Shown here piece after piece: positions 40,299 through 49,222 of a stretch of 64,000 nt of DNA (the stretch's first letter is position 1; each line of letters opens with the position of its first letter). The stretch is taken from positions 1 to 64,000 of the forward strand of contig NZ_JXSL01000019.1 in the NCBI RefSeq assembly GCF_000829825.1, in the 5' to 3' direction. This stretch comes from Paramagnetospirillum magnetotacticum MS-1. Lineage in GTDB: Bacteria; Pseudomonadota; Alphaproteobacteria; Rhodospirillales; Magnetospirillaceae. The notes below the pieces were generated by a model. The model was not told where the DNA came from, did no database searches, and worked only from the letters and a program-made list of their open reading frames with translations. Both the position numbers and the translations under genes were made by a program.

Positions 40299-42664
40299 CC
40301 AGGGGGAGGCGCGCAGCCTTCGGAATTACGGCAGGGCTGGTCCTTACCCTGGCGGTCCTGTGGCCGCGCGCCGACCTTGCCGCGCCAGCCATGACCCGCA
40401 TCCTGCTGGACCGCCACGGGACTTTCCTGGCCCAGTCGGGCGGCAGCGACGCCACCGGCTATGGCTACTGGCCGGTGGAGCGCGTTCCCGAACGGGTGGC
40501 CGCCGCCATCATTGCCATCGAGGACCGCCGTTTTACCGCCCATCCGGGGGTGGACCCCGTCGCCACGGTCAGGGCCGCGGCCGAGCGTCTGAGGGGCGCG
40601 GGCCGTTCCGGAGCCTCGACCATCGCCATGCAGGTGGCCCGCATGCAGATGCCGGGACCGCGCACCTTGCCGCGCAAGCTGCTGGAGGCGGCCACCGCCA
40701 TGATCATGGTGGCCCGTCATGGACGTGAAGAGGTCTTGCGGCACTATTTGCGCCTGGTGCCTTTCGGCAATGGCAGCCACGGCATCGCCCATGCCGCCCG
40801 CTGGTATCTGGACAAGCCGGTGGACGATCTGTCCTGGGCCGAGATCGCCTTTCTGTCGGCCATCCCCCAGGCCCCGGCCCGGATGAACCCTTATACCTCC
40901 GAGGGCAAGGCCCGCGCGGTACGGCGCGGCCATCGCATCCTGGCCCATCTGCATCAGGCCGGATTGATGGGGGCGGAGGAGTTCGCCCTGGCCGAAAGCC
41001 AGATCGAACATCTGGTGGTTCCGCGACATGGCCGTCGACCGGCCGAGATGATTCATCCCGTGCTGCGGTTGCAGCGCGCCTTGGCCGCCTCGCCATCCCC
41101 GGTGGCGCCTCTGGTGTTCACCACCTTGGATCTGGCAGTCCAGCGCCGGGTGCAGGAGGCCGCCTCGCGTCTGATGCCCGACTGGCGGGCCAGGGGGGCC
41201 GAGCAGGTGGCGGTGGTGGTCATGGACCGTTCCAGCCGCGAGGTTCTCGCCTGGCTGGGCTCGGAATCGTATTTCTCGCCCCAAGGCGGGGCCATCGATT
41301 TCACCGCCGTCAGCCGGTCGCCCGGCAGTGCCTTGAAACCCCTCATCTACGCCCTGGCGCTCGATCGCGGGCGCATCGCCGCCAATACCATCCTGGCCGA
41401 TCTGCCCGAGACCCAGTGGGGCATCGACAATTCCGACCACGACTATCTCGGTCCCATGCTGCCGCGCCAGGCCCTGGCCAATTCGCGCAATGTCCCGGCG
41501 GTCTCGGTGCTGCGCCAGGCGGGGCTGGACGAGACCCATCTGTTTCTCTCCACATTGGGGGTGCACGACAATACCCAGGCGGCCTCGCGCTATGGGCTGG
41601 TGCTGGCGGTGGGCGCCATGCCCACCACGCTGGAGCGGTTGATCCGAGCCTATGGCGCCATTGCCGATGACGGCAGGCTGAAGGATCTGTCGTGGTGGCG
41701 CGGCCAGGAGGTTTCCCCGCCGGGACAGGTTCTGGCGGCGGCGACGGCGCGGCAGATCACCTTGTTCCTGTCCGATCCGGCGGCACGGCTGCCCACTTTT
41801 CCCCGTTTGGGCGCCAACGAGGCCGGAATTCCCATCGCCATCAAGACCGGTACCTCCCAGGGCTATCGCGATGCCTGGGCCGTGACCTGGACCATCGACA
41901 CCATGGTGGGGGTGTGGACCGGGCGGGCGCGGGGCACCACCATGCAGGCCATGACCGGGGCGCAGTCCTCGGCGCGGCTCGCCCAGGAAATCCTGGTCGG
42001 TCTGAGAGAGGCCCGGCCCGATTCCTTGGCAGAACGTGCTTTCCCGCCCCCCGCCAATTACCGGCCGGTGGAGTTGTGCGCCCGGACGGGATTGCGCTCG
42101 GCGGGGCGGTGTTCCCAGACCCTGGTGGAATGGTTCGCCGATGGCCGTCCGCCTGAGGAGGATGATGTCTTCCAGCTCCTGAAGGTGGATTTGCGCAACG
42201 GTTTGCTGGCGGCGCCGTGGACGCCTGGGGATTACGTGGTCGAGCGCACCTTCGCCGCCTTTCCGCCCGAGCATGCCGCCTGGGGCAGCGCCAATGCCCT
42301 GGCGCCGCCGCCAACGGAACTCAGCCCCCTGGACCGGCCCTCGGACCGGGCGCCGACGGCTGCGCGGCCGGGTGCCGTCGGGACGCGGGATGCCGGGGCG
42401 GGATTGCGGGTCATCGCGCCCCGCGACGGCCTACGCATGGCGCGCAATCCCGAAACCCCGCCCGAGGCCGATATGCTCAATCTCCGCGCCACGGTCGGAC
42501 GCGGCGTTACCACGGTGGTGTGGCTGGTGGACGGCAGGCCTTGGGCCGAGGCGGGGGCGCATGATCCGGTTCACTGGCCGCTTAGCGCCGGAACCCATGT
42601 GTTTCAAGTGACAAGCCAAGACGGCACCCAGAGATCGGCCCCGGTGGCCATTTCGGTGGAATAG
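40295..42664 (+). CDS. pbpC: Penicillin-binding protein 1C
   Basis: The 789-residue protein has an N-terminal membrane anchor (FGITAGLVLTLAVLWP), a GT51 glycosyltransferase domain (AIEDRRFTAHPGVDP; GASTIAMQVARMQ; FLSAIPQAPARMNPY), a transpeptidase domain with SxxK (SPGSALKPLIY), SRN (ANSRNVPAVSV) and KTG (IKTGTSQGYRDAWAV), and a C-terminal BiPBP_C domain. All three penicillin-binding motifs are present. The pair with alpha-2-macroglobulin is conserved in many proteobacteria and is thought to repair peptidoglycan at sites of attack. Confidence 0.95.
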   Translation: MTRGRRAAFGITAGLVLTLAVLWPRADLAAPAMTRILLDRHGTFLAQSGGSDATGYGYWPVERVPERVAAAIIAIEDRRFTAHPGVDPVATVRAAAERLRGAGRSGASTIAMQVARMQMPGPRTLPRKLLEAATAMIMVARHGREEVLRHYLRLVPFGNGSHGIAHAARWYLDKPVDDLSWAEIAFLSAIPQAPARMNPYTSEGKARAVRRGHRILAHLHQAGLMGAEEFALAESQIEHLVVPRHGRRPAEMIHPVLRLQRALAASPSPVAPLVFTTLDLAVQRRVQEAASRLMPDWRARGAEQVAVVVMDRSSREVLAWLGSESYFSPQGGAIDFTAVSRSPGSALKPLIYALALDRGRIAANTILADLPETQWGIDNSDHDYLGPMLPRQALANSRNVPAVSVLRQAGLDETHLFLSTLGVHDNTQAASRYGLVLAVGAMPTTLERLIRAYGAIADDGRLKDLSWWRGQEVSPPGQVLAAATARQITLFLSDPAARLPTFPRLGANEAGIPIAIKTGTSQGYRDAWAVTWTIDTMVGVWTGRARGTTMQAMTGAQSSARLAQEILVGLREARPDSLAERAFPPPANYRPVELCARTGLRSAGRCSQTLVEWFADGRPPEEDDVFQLLKVDLRNGLLAAPWTPGDYVVERTFAAFPPEHAAWGSANALAPPPTELSPLDRPSDRAPTAARPGAVGTRDAGAGLRVIAPRDGLRMARNPETPPEADMLNLRATVGRGVTTVVWLVDGRPWAEAGAHDPVHWPLSAGTHVFQVTSQDGTQRSAPVAISVE

Positions 42665-42680
42665 GAGCCAGAGCGGCGAT

Positions 42681-42717
42681 CAACCGGCAATCTCTGGAGC
42701 CATGGTGGTGCCGGTTG
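42681..42717. terminator. Hairpin between convergent pbpC and the nrsF-type gene
   Basis: CAACCGGCA (42681-42689) pairs perfectly with TGCCGGTTG (42709-42717) around a 19-nt loop, 17 bases after the pbpC stop. No T-tract is visible. It is a candidate terminator for pbpC and perhaps for the opposing operon ending at 42816. Confidence 0.4.
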
Positions 42718-42815
42718 CCTTGGCGCGTGACACCGCAACAGCGGAAGGCAGCATTCAGTGGGGGCGACGACAAATTACCATGAGATCCGGTCATTGGCCG
42801 CTCGATGAGGTGACG

Positions 42816-43445
42816 CTATGCGCCCCTCGGCCTCGCCCCGATGACCAGCGCCAGAAGTCCGATGGCCAGAAATTGAACGATCAGGACCAGCAATCCGGAA
42901 TCCTCGGGATGGGCCAGGGACAGCCCGCCATGGGCCAGGGCCGCCGCCGCCAGCCCGCCCAGCATTACCGGCAGCCGGGGTTCCAAGCAGGCGCCGCGCC
43001 GTAGCATCAGCAGCAGGACAGTGGTGGGGATGGCGGTGATCACCGCGATATCGGGCAGGCAATGGAGATGGGGCCCGCTCAACAGTTCGCCGGACTCCGG
43101 GGCCAGCCATTCCAGAACGCATTGGCGGCCGAATCCGCCCAGCCACACCAGCATGGACGGCACCGGCAGCAGCGCCCAGAGCCTGGGTGTTCCCGGAATG
43201 GTCAGCGCGAGGCCAGCGATGGCGGCGCAAAACGCGGTCAGCCCGCAGGCGATCAGTTGGATCACGAAGGCGGGCTCCGCCATGCGCAAGCCCAAATCCG
43301 CCCGCAATCCCATGGCCAAGGCGATGGCGCCGACCACCGGAATCGCCAGGGCGAACCAACCGAGGGCGCGCCGGGTCGGCGGCGCCAAACGCCGGACCGG
43401 TCGTGCATCTTGGCTCAAGGAAAGGATCAGGTCGTCGGTCCGCAT
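42816..43445 (-). CDS. NrsF/DUF1109-type membrane anti-sigma factor
   Basis: The 209-residue protein starts at an ATG overlapping the sigma-factor stop (TAATG). It begins MRTDDLILSLSQDARPVRRL, the short cytosolic lead typical of DUF1109, followed by six hydrophobic segments (LGWFALAIPVVGAIALAMGL through VQFLAIGLLALVIGA) and conserved Cys residues in or near the membrane (VLEWLAPESGELL, HCLPDIAVITAIP). In Cupriavidus and Caulobacter this family holds a cognate ECF sigma factor inactive until a metal or oxidative signal. Translational coupling to the sigma gene supports that role here. Confidence 0.85.
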   Translation of the reverse strand: MRTDDLILSLSQDARPVRRLAPPTRRALGWFALAIPVVGAIALAMGLRADLGLRMAEPAFVIQLIACGLTAFCAAIAGLALTIPGTPRLWALLPVPSMLVWLGGFGRQCVLEWLAPESGELLSGPHLHCLPDIAVITAIPTTVLLLMLRRGACLEPRLPVMLGGLAAAALAHGGLSLAHPEDSGLLVLIVQFLAIGLLALVIGARPRGA

Positions 43446-44182
43446 TATAGCTCCCTTCCCGTCAGGGCGGCCCGCAGGGACTTGAGCCCGCGATGGACCG
43501 CCACCTTCAACGCGCCCACGGTCATGCCGGTTTCGGCAGCCGCCTCCTTCAGCGAGCGCTCTTCCAATTTCAAAAGTTCCACGGCGCGGCGCTGGCCTTC
43601 GGGCAGATCGGCGATGGCGCGGCGCAGCAACTGAGGGTCGCCCTGGGTCTCTTGGGGTTCTTCGGCGGCGACATCGGGTAGACCGAACTCGAAACTCCAT
43701 TCGGGGCGTTCATGCACGGTGCGCCGCGCTGATTTGCGGGCGGCATCGGCGATACGAAACTGAGCGATGGCCATCAGCCAGGGGATGAAGGGCCGATTGG
43801 GATCATAGGTGTGGCGGACGCGATGCAGTGAGATCAGAACCTCCTGAACGATATCCTCGCAATCGGTATCGCCCCACCGGCGACGAATGGTCCGGCGCAG
43901 CATGGGGGCAATCTCTGCCAGCAACCGGCCATAGGCCGCCCCATCGCCATCCTGGGCGGCGGCCATCAGAGCGCCCCAGGCGGTGCCGGTTCCATTCTGC
44001 TCGCCGCTGGTCACGGATCGGCCACCCTTGCTTTCGATCAAGCCCGACAATGCCTCGAATGGAGTATCGGCAGCAATATCCATGGCGGGAATGGCCTTTG
44101 CTTCCACGGGATCCTGAAGTGAGTTCGTCGGCAATGGCGCATAGGTTACAGCCCCGTCGTCGCCCCCCATGGATGTCGACAT
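43445..44182 (-). CDS. ECF-type RNA polymerase sigma factor
   Basis: The 245-residue protein has sigma region 2 (YGRLLAEIAPMLRRTIRRRW, DCEDIVQEVLISLHRVRHTYD, PFIPWLMAIAQFRIADAARK) and region 4 (LPEGQRRAVELLKLEERSLK, then MTVGALKVAVHRGLKSLRAAL). The N-terminal ~70 residues are an unusual low-complexity extension not needed by ECF sigmas. The start is the ATG at 44182, overlapping the stop of the pyridoxamine-oxidase-like gene (TAATG), giving a four-gene coupled operon. It is controlled by the anti-sigma factor encoded next. Regulon not known. Confidence 0.9.
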   Translation of the reverse strand: MSTSMGGDDGAVTYAPLPTNSLQDPVEAKAIPAMDIAADTPFEALSGLIESKGGRSVTSGEQNGTGTAWGALMAAAQDGDGAAYGRLLAEIAPMLRRTIRRRWGDTDCEDIVQEVLISLHRVRHTYDPNRPFIPWLMAIAQFRIADAARKSARRTVHERPEWSFEFGLPDVAAEEPQETQGDPQLLRRAIADLPEGQRRAVELLKLEERSLKEAAAETGMTVGALKVAVHRGLKSLRAALTGREL

Positions 44183-44796
44183 TATTTTGGCCTCAGCATG
44201 GCCAGTTCCGCTTCCAGCACCGCGATTCGCCGGTCGCGCTCGTCCAGCAATGCCGCGACCTCGGCGGCCTCGAAGCGTCGGGGAATATGCTGGGGGCAAT
44301 TGGCGTCCCAGGCGGCGACGCTAAACAAGATGACCCGTTCGGGCCGGGCTCTGTAATCGGGCGGCATCAGGCTTGCCAACAGCTCCGTATCATCCTCGAC
44401 CACCCGCGCCTCGCCCCACAGTTTGATGCGGCTTCGGTGGGCGTAATCCATGAGGAACAGGTGGGCCTTGGGGTTGTCTGCCAGATTGCCCAAGGTGATG
44501 TATTGCCGATTGCCGGCAAAATCGGCGAAGGCGATGGTGTGGTCGTCGAGAACATGGAGGAAGCCGGGCGGGCCGCCGCGGTGTTGGATATAGGGCTGGC
44601 CTTCGGCACTGGCGGTGGCCATGAAGATGCTGGTCTGCAAGGCGATGAAGAGGGCCAGATCCGAGGTGATGCGGCTCTCCCAGCCGCCAGTGCTTTCCAT
44701 GCGCGCATAGGCGGCGCGCGACCCCAGCCGGCTTTGCATCGCCTTGACCGTCGGCGTGAAGGCGACATCGCTGGCTGGGGTGCGCAGATGGCTCAT
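44182..44796 (-). CDS. Pyridoxamine 5'-phosphate oxidase family flavoprotein
   Basis: The 204-residue protein has the PNPOx-like split barrel: LFIALQTSIFMATASAEGQP, YIQHRGGPPGFLHVLDDHTI, ADFAGNRQYITLGNLADNPK, and a later LFLMDYAHRSRIKLWGEARV. A C-terminal helix forms a short coiled coil. Members bind FMN, F420 or haem; the exact cofactor and substrate cannot be read. It sits between a carboxymuconolactone decarboxylase-like gene and the sigma factor, suggesting a stress or redox role for the operon. Confidence 0.85.
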   Translation of the reverse strand: MSHLRTPASDVAFTPTVKAMQSRLGSRAAYARMESTGGWESRITSDLALFIALQTSIFMATASAEGQPYIQHRGGPPGFLHVLDDHTIAFADFAGNRQYITLGNLADNPKAHLFLMDYAHRSRIKLWGEARVVEDDTELLASLMPPDYRARPERVILFSVAAWDANCPQHIPRRFEAAEVAALLDERDRRIAVLEAELAMLRPK

Positions 44797-44834
44797 GGTG
44801 GAATCCCTGATTTCAAGGTGGAGGGCTGTACCGA

Positions 44835-45386
44835 TCAGGCGGCGCTCAGGGCCTGAGGGGCGGGGAAATCCAGGTCGGTGGCGCCGACCAAGTTGATGTA
44901 ATTGGTCCAGGTGTTGAGCGCGACGTGCAGCACGATCTCGACGATCTGGGCGTCGTCATAGCCTGCCGCCCGGACGGCCTTCAAATCGGCCTCGTCGGCG
45001 CGGCCGTGGCTACGGGTGATCTTGGCGGCAAAGCGCACCGCCGCGTCGGCCTTGGCATCGGTCGAGCCGCCGTGCCGGTTGGCGGCGATCTCGGCGTCGC
45101 TCAGCTTGGCCAGGTTCTTGCCGAGATAGCTATGGGCGGCCAGGCAGTAGTCGCAGCCATTGATCTCCGCCACCGCCAGGGCGATACGCTCGCGGGTCTG
45201 GGCCGGCAGCGCCCCCTTGGCCAGGGCACCCGACAGGCCGAGATAGCCTTCCAGGGCGGCCGGGCTGTTGGCGACCAGCCGGAACAGGTTGGGCACGACG
45301 CCCAACTGGGCTTTGACGGCATGGAGCAACGGCTGGGATGCGGCGGGGGCGTCTTCGATGGTGGCGGGGGTCGGGATGAGGGACAT
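44835..45386 (-). CDS. Carboxymuconolactone decarboxylase/AhpD-like peroxidase-fold protein
   Basis: The 183-residue helical protein contains the AhpD-type redox motif NGCDYCLAAHSYLG (CxxC plus His) and the typical lead-in LGVVPNLFRLVANSPAALEGYLGL. A C-terminal IVLHVALNTWTNYINLV helix completes the core. Such proteins are often peroxidase-like and induced by electrophile or oxidative stress. It is the first gene of the sigma/NrsF operon and is divergent from a LysR regulator, which probably controls it. Confidence 0.9.
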   Translation of the reverse strand: MSLIPTPATIEDAPAASQPLLHAVKAQLGVVPNLFRLVANSPAALEGYLGLSGALAKGALPAQTRERIALAVAEINGCDYCLAAHSYLGKNLAKLSDAEIAANRHGGSTDAKADAAVRFAAKITRSHGRADEADLKAVRAAGYDDAQIVEIVLHVALNTWTNYINLVGATDLDFPAPQALSAA

Positions 45387-45490
45387 GGGGAAAGCTCCTG
45401 GTGGTTATTGCCGATGACCAGACGCTATCACCTTCCAAATTTGGCGATAATTGCCCATTATTAAGAATAACTATCTTGGAAATTGAGATT
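45387..45490. promoter_or_regulatory. Divergent LysR-type promoter region
   Basis: This 104-base AT-rich gap separates the peroxidase-fold gene from the divergent LysR gene. It includes the perfect palindrome CCAAATTTGG (45435-45444) and a nearby TTGCCCATTATTAAGAATAA. LysR proteins usually bind dyads with A/T-rich interiors in such gaps; the exact site is a guess. Confidence 0.4.
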
Positions 45491-46426
45491 ATGGCCGACC
45501 GGCTTGAAGCCATGTCCATCTTTGTCGCGGTGGTGGATTGCGGCAGCTTTTCGGGCGCCGCCCGCCGCTTGGGCGTGCCGCTCGCCACCATCAGCCGTAA
45601 GGTTGGGGAGTTGGAGGCCCATCTGGGGGCTCGTCTGTTGGCACGCTCCACCCGGAAGCTATCACCGACCGAGGCAGGCCAGTCCTATCTGGCCGCCTGC
45701 CGACGAATTCTCGAGCAGGTGGTCGAGGCCGAGCGTGCGGCGGCGGGTGAATACGCCACGCCCAAGGGTGATCTGGTCATCACCGCCCCCATCGTCTTCG
45801 GACGCCTGCATGTCCTGCCGGTGGTGGCGGCGTTTCTGGCGGCCTATCCCGAGATCCATGTCCGGCTGGCCCTGTCGGATCGCTGGGTTCACCTGCTCGA
45901 CGATCACGTGGACGTGGCGGTTCGAGTGGGCGCGCTGTCCGATGGCGGCCTGATGGCCATGGGACTGGGCTCGGTTCACCGGGTGGTGTGCGCCAGCCCG
46001 TCCTATCTGGCAGTGCGGGGAATTCCTCACCATCCCAAGGACCTGGCCGACCATGATTGCGTGTCCTTCGATGCCCTGGCCTCGGGCAAAAGCTGGCTTT
46101 TCAGAGAGGGGGAGGCGGATCTCTCGGTGGTGGTTCAGTCCCGGCTGATCGTCAACACCGCCGAGGCGGCGGTCGATGCCGCGCGGGCGGGGGCCGGACT
46201 CACCCAGGTTCTGTCCTATCAGGCCGCCGATGCCGTCCGGGCCGGGGCGCTGGTCGTGGTGCTGCGGACCTTCGAGCCGCCAGCCCTTCCGGTCAGCCTG
46301 ATCCATGCCGGGCAGGGCGCGTTGCCGCTGAAGCTGCGGGCCTTTCTCGATTTCGCCAGACCGCGCCTCGGCCAACGCCTCGGCGAAACCTTTCCGCCTT
46401 TCGCGGCGAATAGCCATCGAGGCTGA
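45491..46426 (+). CDS. LysR family transcriptional regulator
   Basis: The 311-residue protein starts at ATG 45491 (MADRLEAMSIFVAVVDCGSF). The LysR winged helix (GSFSGAARRLGVPLATISRK, VGELEAHLGARLLARSTRKL) is followed by the effector-binding domain with GDLVITAPIVFGRLHVLPVV. It belongs to the group whose targets are often the divergently encoded oxidoreductase or peroxidase-like gene. It likely senses an electrophile or a metabolite of the neighbouring enzyme; effector unknown. Confidence 0.92.
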   Translation: MADRLEAMSIFVAVVDCGSFSGAARRLGVPLATISRKVGELEAHLGARLLARSTRKLSPTEAGQSYLAACRRILEQVVEAERAAAGEYATPKGDLVITAPIVFGRLHVLPVVAAFLAAYPEIHVRLALSDRWVHLLDDHVDVAVRVGALSDGGLMAMGLGSVHRVVCASPSYLAVRGIPHHPKDLADHDCVSFDALASGKSWLFREGEADLSVVVQSRLIVNTAEAAVDAARAGAGLTQVLSYQAADAVRAGALVVVLRTFEPPALPVSLIHAGQGALPLKLRAFLDFARPRLGQRLGETFPPFAANSHRG

Positions 46427-46443
46427 TGGAATCGGAGGACGCG

Positions 46444-47151
46444 ATGGGACGGACCCTGTGGAGCGTGGGGATGGTGTTGGGGCTGGCCGCCCCCCTGGTG
46501 CTGGGCAGCGCCGCACGCGCCGAACCCATGCCGGTGGTGGTGGAACTCTTCACGTCACAGGGCTGCAGTTCCTGTCCGCCCGCCGACCGTCTTCTCGGTG
46601 AACTGGCCGGGCGGCCGGGTGTGATCGCCCTGGCCTATCACATCGATTATTGGGATCGGCTGGGATGGAAGGATCCGTTCAGCCTGCCGGCCGCCACCGC
46701 GCGTCAGAACGCCTATACCCGTGCCTTGAACCTGCAAAATCTCTACACCCCGCAGATGGTGATCGGCGGCAAGACCGACGTGGTGGGATTCGACCGTCCC
46801 GCCGTGCTGGCGGCCATGCAGGGTAAGGGCGACGGCGTGCCCATCCATCTGTCGCGGGCCGACGGCAAACTGCTGATCGAACTGGGGGCGGGTCGCGCAG
46901 GCGAGATCACCGTGCTGGCCTATAGCGGCGAGACCGAGACCAGGGTGGCGCGGGGCGAAAATGCCGGACGGGTTTTGAAGGACCATGCCATCGTCCGCGC
47001 CGTCTATCCCATGGGGCAGTGGGACGGCACCGCCAAGTCTCTCAGCCTCAACCTCGCCTCGGTGCCCGATAGCGCCACCATCGCCGCCGTTCTGGTCCAA
47101 AGCGCCGGGCAGGGGCCGATGCAGGGCGCGGCGACGATCCCGCTTCGCTAG
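46444..47151 (+). CDS. Secreted thioredoxin-like DUF1223 protein
   Basis: The 235-residue protein is started at ATG 46444, where GGAGGA lies 6 bases upstream; an ATG at 46426 overlaps the LysR stop. A signal peptide ([23 protein letters not shown]) leads to a thioredoxin-like fold with [20 protein letters not shown] (CxxC) and [17 protein letters not shown], the DUF1223 signature. The C-terminal half is beta-rich. A periplasmic disulfide or redox function is plausible, not shown. Its stop overlaps the stop of the convergent chemoreceptor gene. Confidence 0.88.
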   Translation: MGRTLWSVGMVLGLAAPLVLGSAARAEPMPVVVELFTSQGCSSCPPADRLLGELAGRPGVIALAYHIDYWDRLGWKDPFSLPAATARQNAYTRALNLQNLYTPQMVIGGKTDVVGFDRPAVLAAMQGKGDGVPIHLSRADGKLLIELGAGRAGEITVLAYSGETETRVARGENAGRVLKDHAIVRAVYPMGQWDGTAKSLSLNLASVPDSATIAAVLVQSAGQGPMQGAATIPLR

Positions 47152-49222
47152 GCCTGGCGCATGGCCGACAGGAAGCCTTCCACCTTGGCCTTCACGTCGC
47201 GGGCCTGACGGGCAAGGCCATCGGCGTCGCCCAGCACCGCCTGGGCGGCGGTGCCCGTGGCGCCGGAGGCGTCGCGGACGGTTTCGATCTTTTCCGACAC
47301 TTCGCCGGTCCGCTGGGCCGCCTGATCGACGCTACGGGCGATCTCCTGGGTGGCTTGGCCCTGCTCGGCCACGGCGTGGGAGATGGTGGCGGAAATGTCG
47401 TTGATGGCCGAGATGGTGGTGGCGATGCCGCCGATGGAATCCACCGCGTCTCGGCTGGCGGCCTGGATGTCGCCGACCTGGGCTGTAATATCCTGGGTGG
47501 CCCGCGCCGTCTGGTTGGCGAGGTTTTTGACCTCATTGGCGACCACGGCGAAGCCCTTTCCAGCCTCGCCAGCCCGCGCCGCCTCGATGGTGGCGTTGAG
47601 CGCCAGTAGATTGGTCTGCTCGGCGATCTGCTGGATCAGTTCGATGACCTCGCCGATGCGGGTGGCGGCTTCGGCCAGACCGGCGATGCGGGTATTGGTC
47701 TGGGTAGCCTCGCTGGTGGCATCGGCGGCCATGCGCGACGAATCCGCCACCTGACGTTGAATCTCCTGGATGGAGGCGGTCAGCTGTTCGGCGGCGGCGG
47801 CAACCTTGGAGACATTGGACGAGGCCTCGACCGCCGCCGAGGCGACCGCATTGGACAGGCCGTCGGTGGTCTTGGCCTGATGCAGCATCTGTTCGGCATT
47901 GGCGCGCATGGTTTCCGCCGCCTCGGCCACCTGGACCAGAGTCTGGCTCATGGCGGCGTCGAACCCGGCTGATAACTGGCCCTGGCGCTCGGCCTTTTGG
48001 GTGATGGCCTGCTGCGAGTCCCGGTGGCGGCGGCATTGACCTTGAAGACCTCCATGGCCTTGGCCATCTCGCCGATCTCGTCGATGCGGCCCAGGGCAGG
48101 CACCATGACCGCCATGTCGCCCTCGGCCAGACGGGTCATGGCCAGGGTCATGCCGGAAATGGGATCGATGATGGAACGCGACATCAGCACCACGATCAGG
48201 CCGGTCAGTCCAAGGCCGAGGACCAGCAGCACCCATTCCAGCAAGGCCAGAGAGCCGATGGCATCGGCGATGGTTGCGGCCTCCTGCTTCAACTCGGCAC
48301 CATGGTGATCGACCAGGCCGTCGGCGCGTGTGCCGTCGGCATTCTTCGTGCCAGCCAGGAAGGTCAACAGCCGGTCGGCGCGCGGCGCGATTTCAGTGCG
48401 CGACAGGAACTGCGCCATATTCCATTTCTCCGAGGCGCGGATGGCGAACATCTCCTTGGACAGGGCGTCGAAGCTGTCCGAATCCTTCAGCAGCGCCGCC
48501 AGCGAGGCCCGCTGCCCAGGGGTCAGGGCCGCCGCATTCTTGTTCAAAGCATCCATCTGATCACGCACCCAGGGCCACACGCCCTGGAACTGTTCGGAGA
48601 ACTGGGCATCACCGGCCAGCAGGTAGGCCCGCACATTAGCCACGCTGACCGAGATGCCAGCGCGGATATCGCCCATGATGGCGAACAATTGCTTACGTTC
48701 CGGGGTGGCGGCGAGATCCACTTCGGTGTTGAGGATCTCGGAGATGCGCTCGAGCATGGCGGTGGCCACGGGGCCGCCCTGATCCACCAGCAGCTTGGTC
48801 GCAGGCTGTTCATCGGGGGAGCGGGCGATGACCTGCACCCGGTCCTGGGCGGCGCGGAACTCGTCGAGCACCGTCTTGAAACTTTCCCAGCCCGCCTTTT
48901 CCTCGGCCCGGTCCCAGTCGGCGGACAGTTTGTCCATGGCGGCCTTGGCCTGATCGATGTCACGCCAGATGGCGGCCCGTTCCTGCTTGTCGTCCTCGCG
49001 CCCCGTGAGCATCCAGCCCGACAGCGCCGCCAGGGAGGCGTTGATGGAATTGACCAGCCGGGCGCTGGTGGCCGCCGTCGGTACCCGCTTTTCGGTGATG
49101 CTGTGGGTCAGCGTGCCGATACCGGCGATCTTGGTCACCGTGGTGCCCACCATCACCACCATGATCAGCAAAACTGCGCTGAAACCGGCGATCAAACGAC
49201 CCCGGATGCGAAGATTGTTCAT
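47148..49222 (-). pseudogene. Methyl-accepting chemotaxis protein, interrupted by a frameshift
   Basis: The start overlaps the cytochrome stop (ATGA). The first frame gives an N-terminal membrane helix, a ~290-residue periplasmic helical sensor domain, a second membrane helix ([20 protein letters not shown]) and a HAMP domain ([21 protein letters not shown]). Coding then changes frame near 48010-48040, and the second frame gives [20 protein letters not shown] followed by a complete signalling tip ([20 protein letters not shown]). Each half ends abruptly in a shadow frame, so this was one gene of about 690 codons. No homopolymer is at the break. Either a one-base sequence error or real loss of the receptor. 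Confidence 0.85.
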
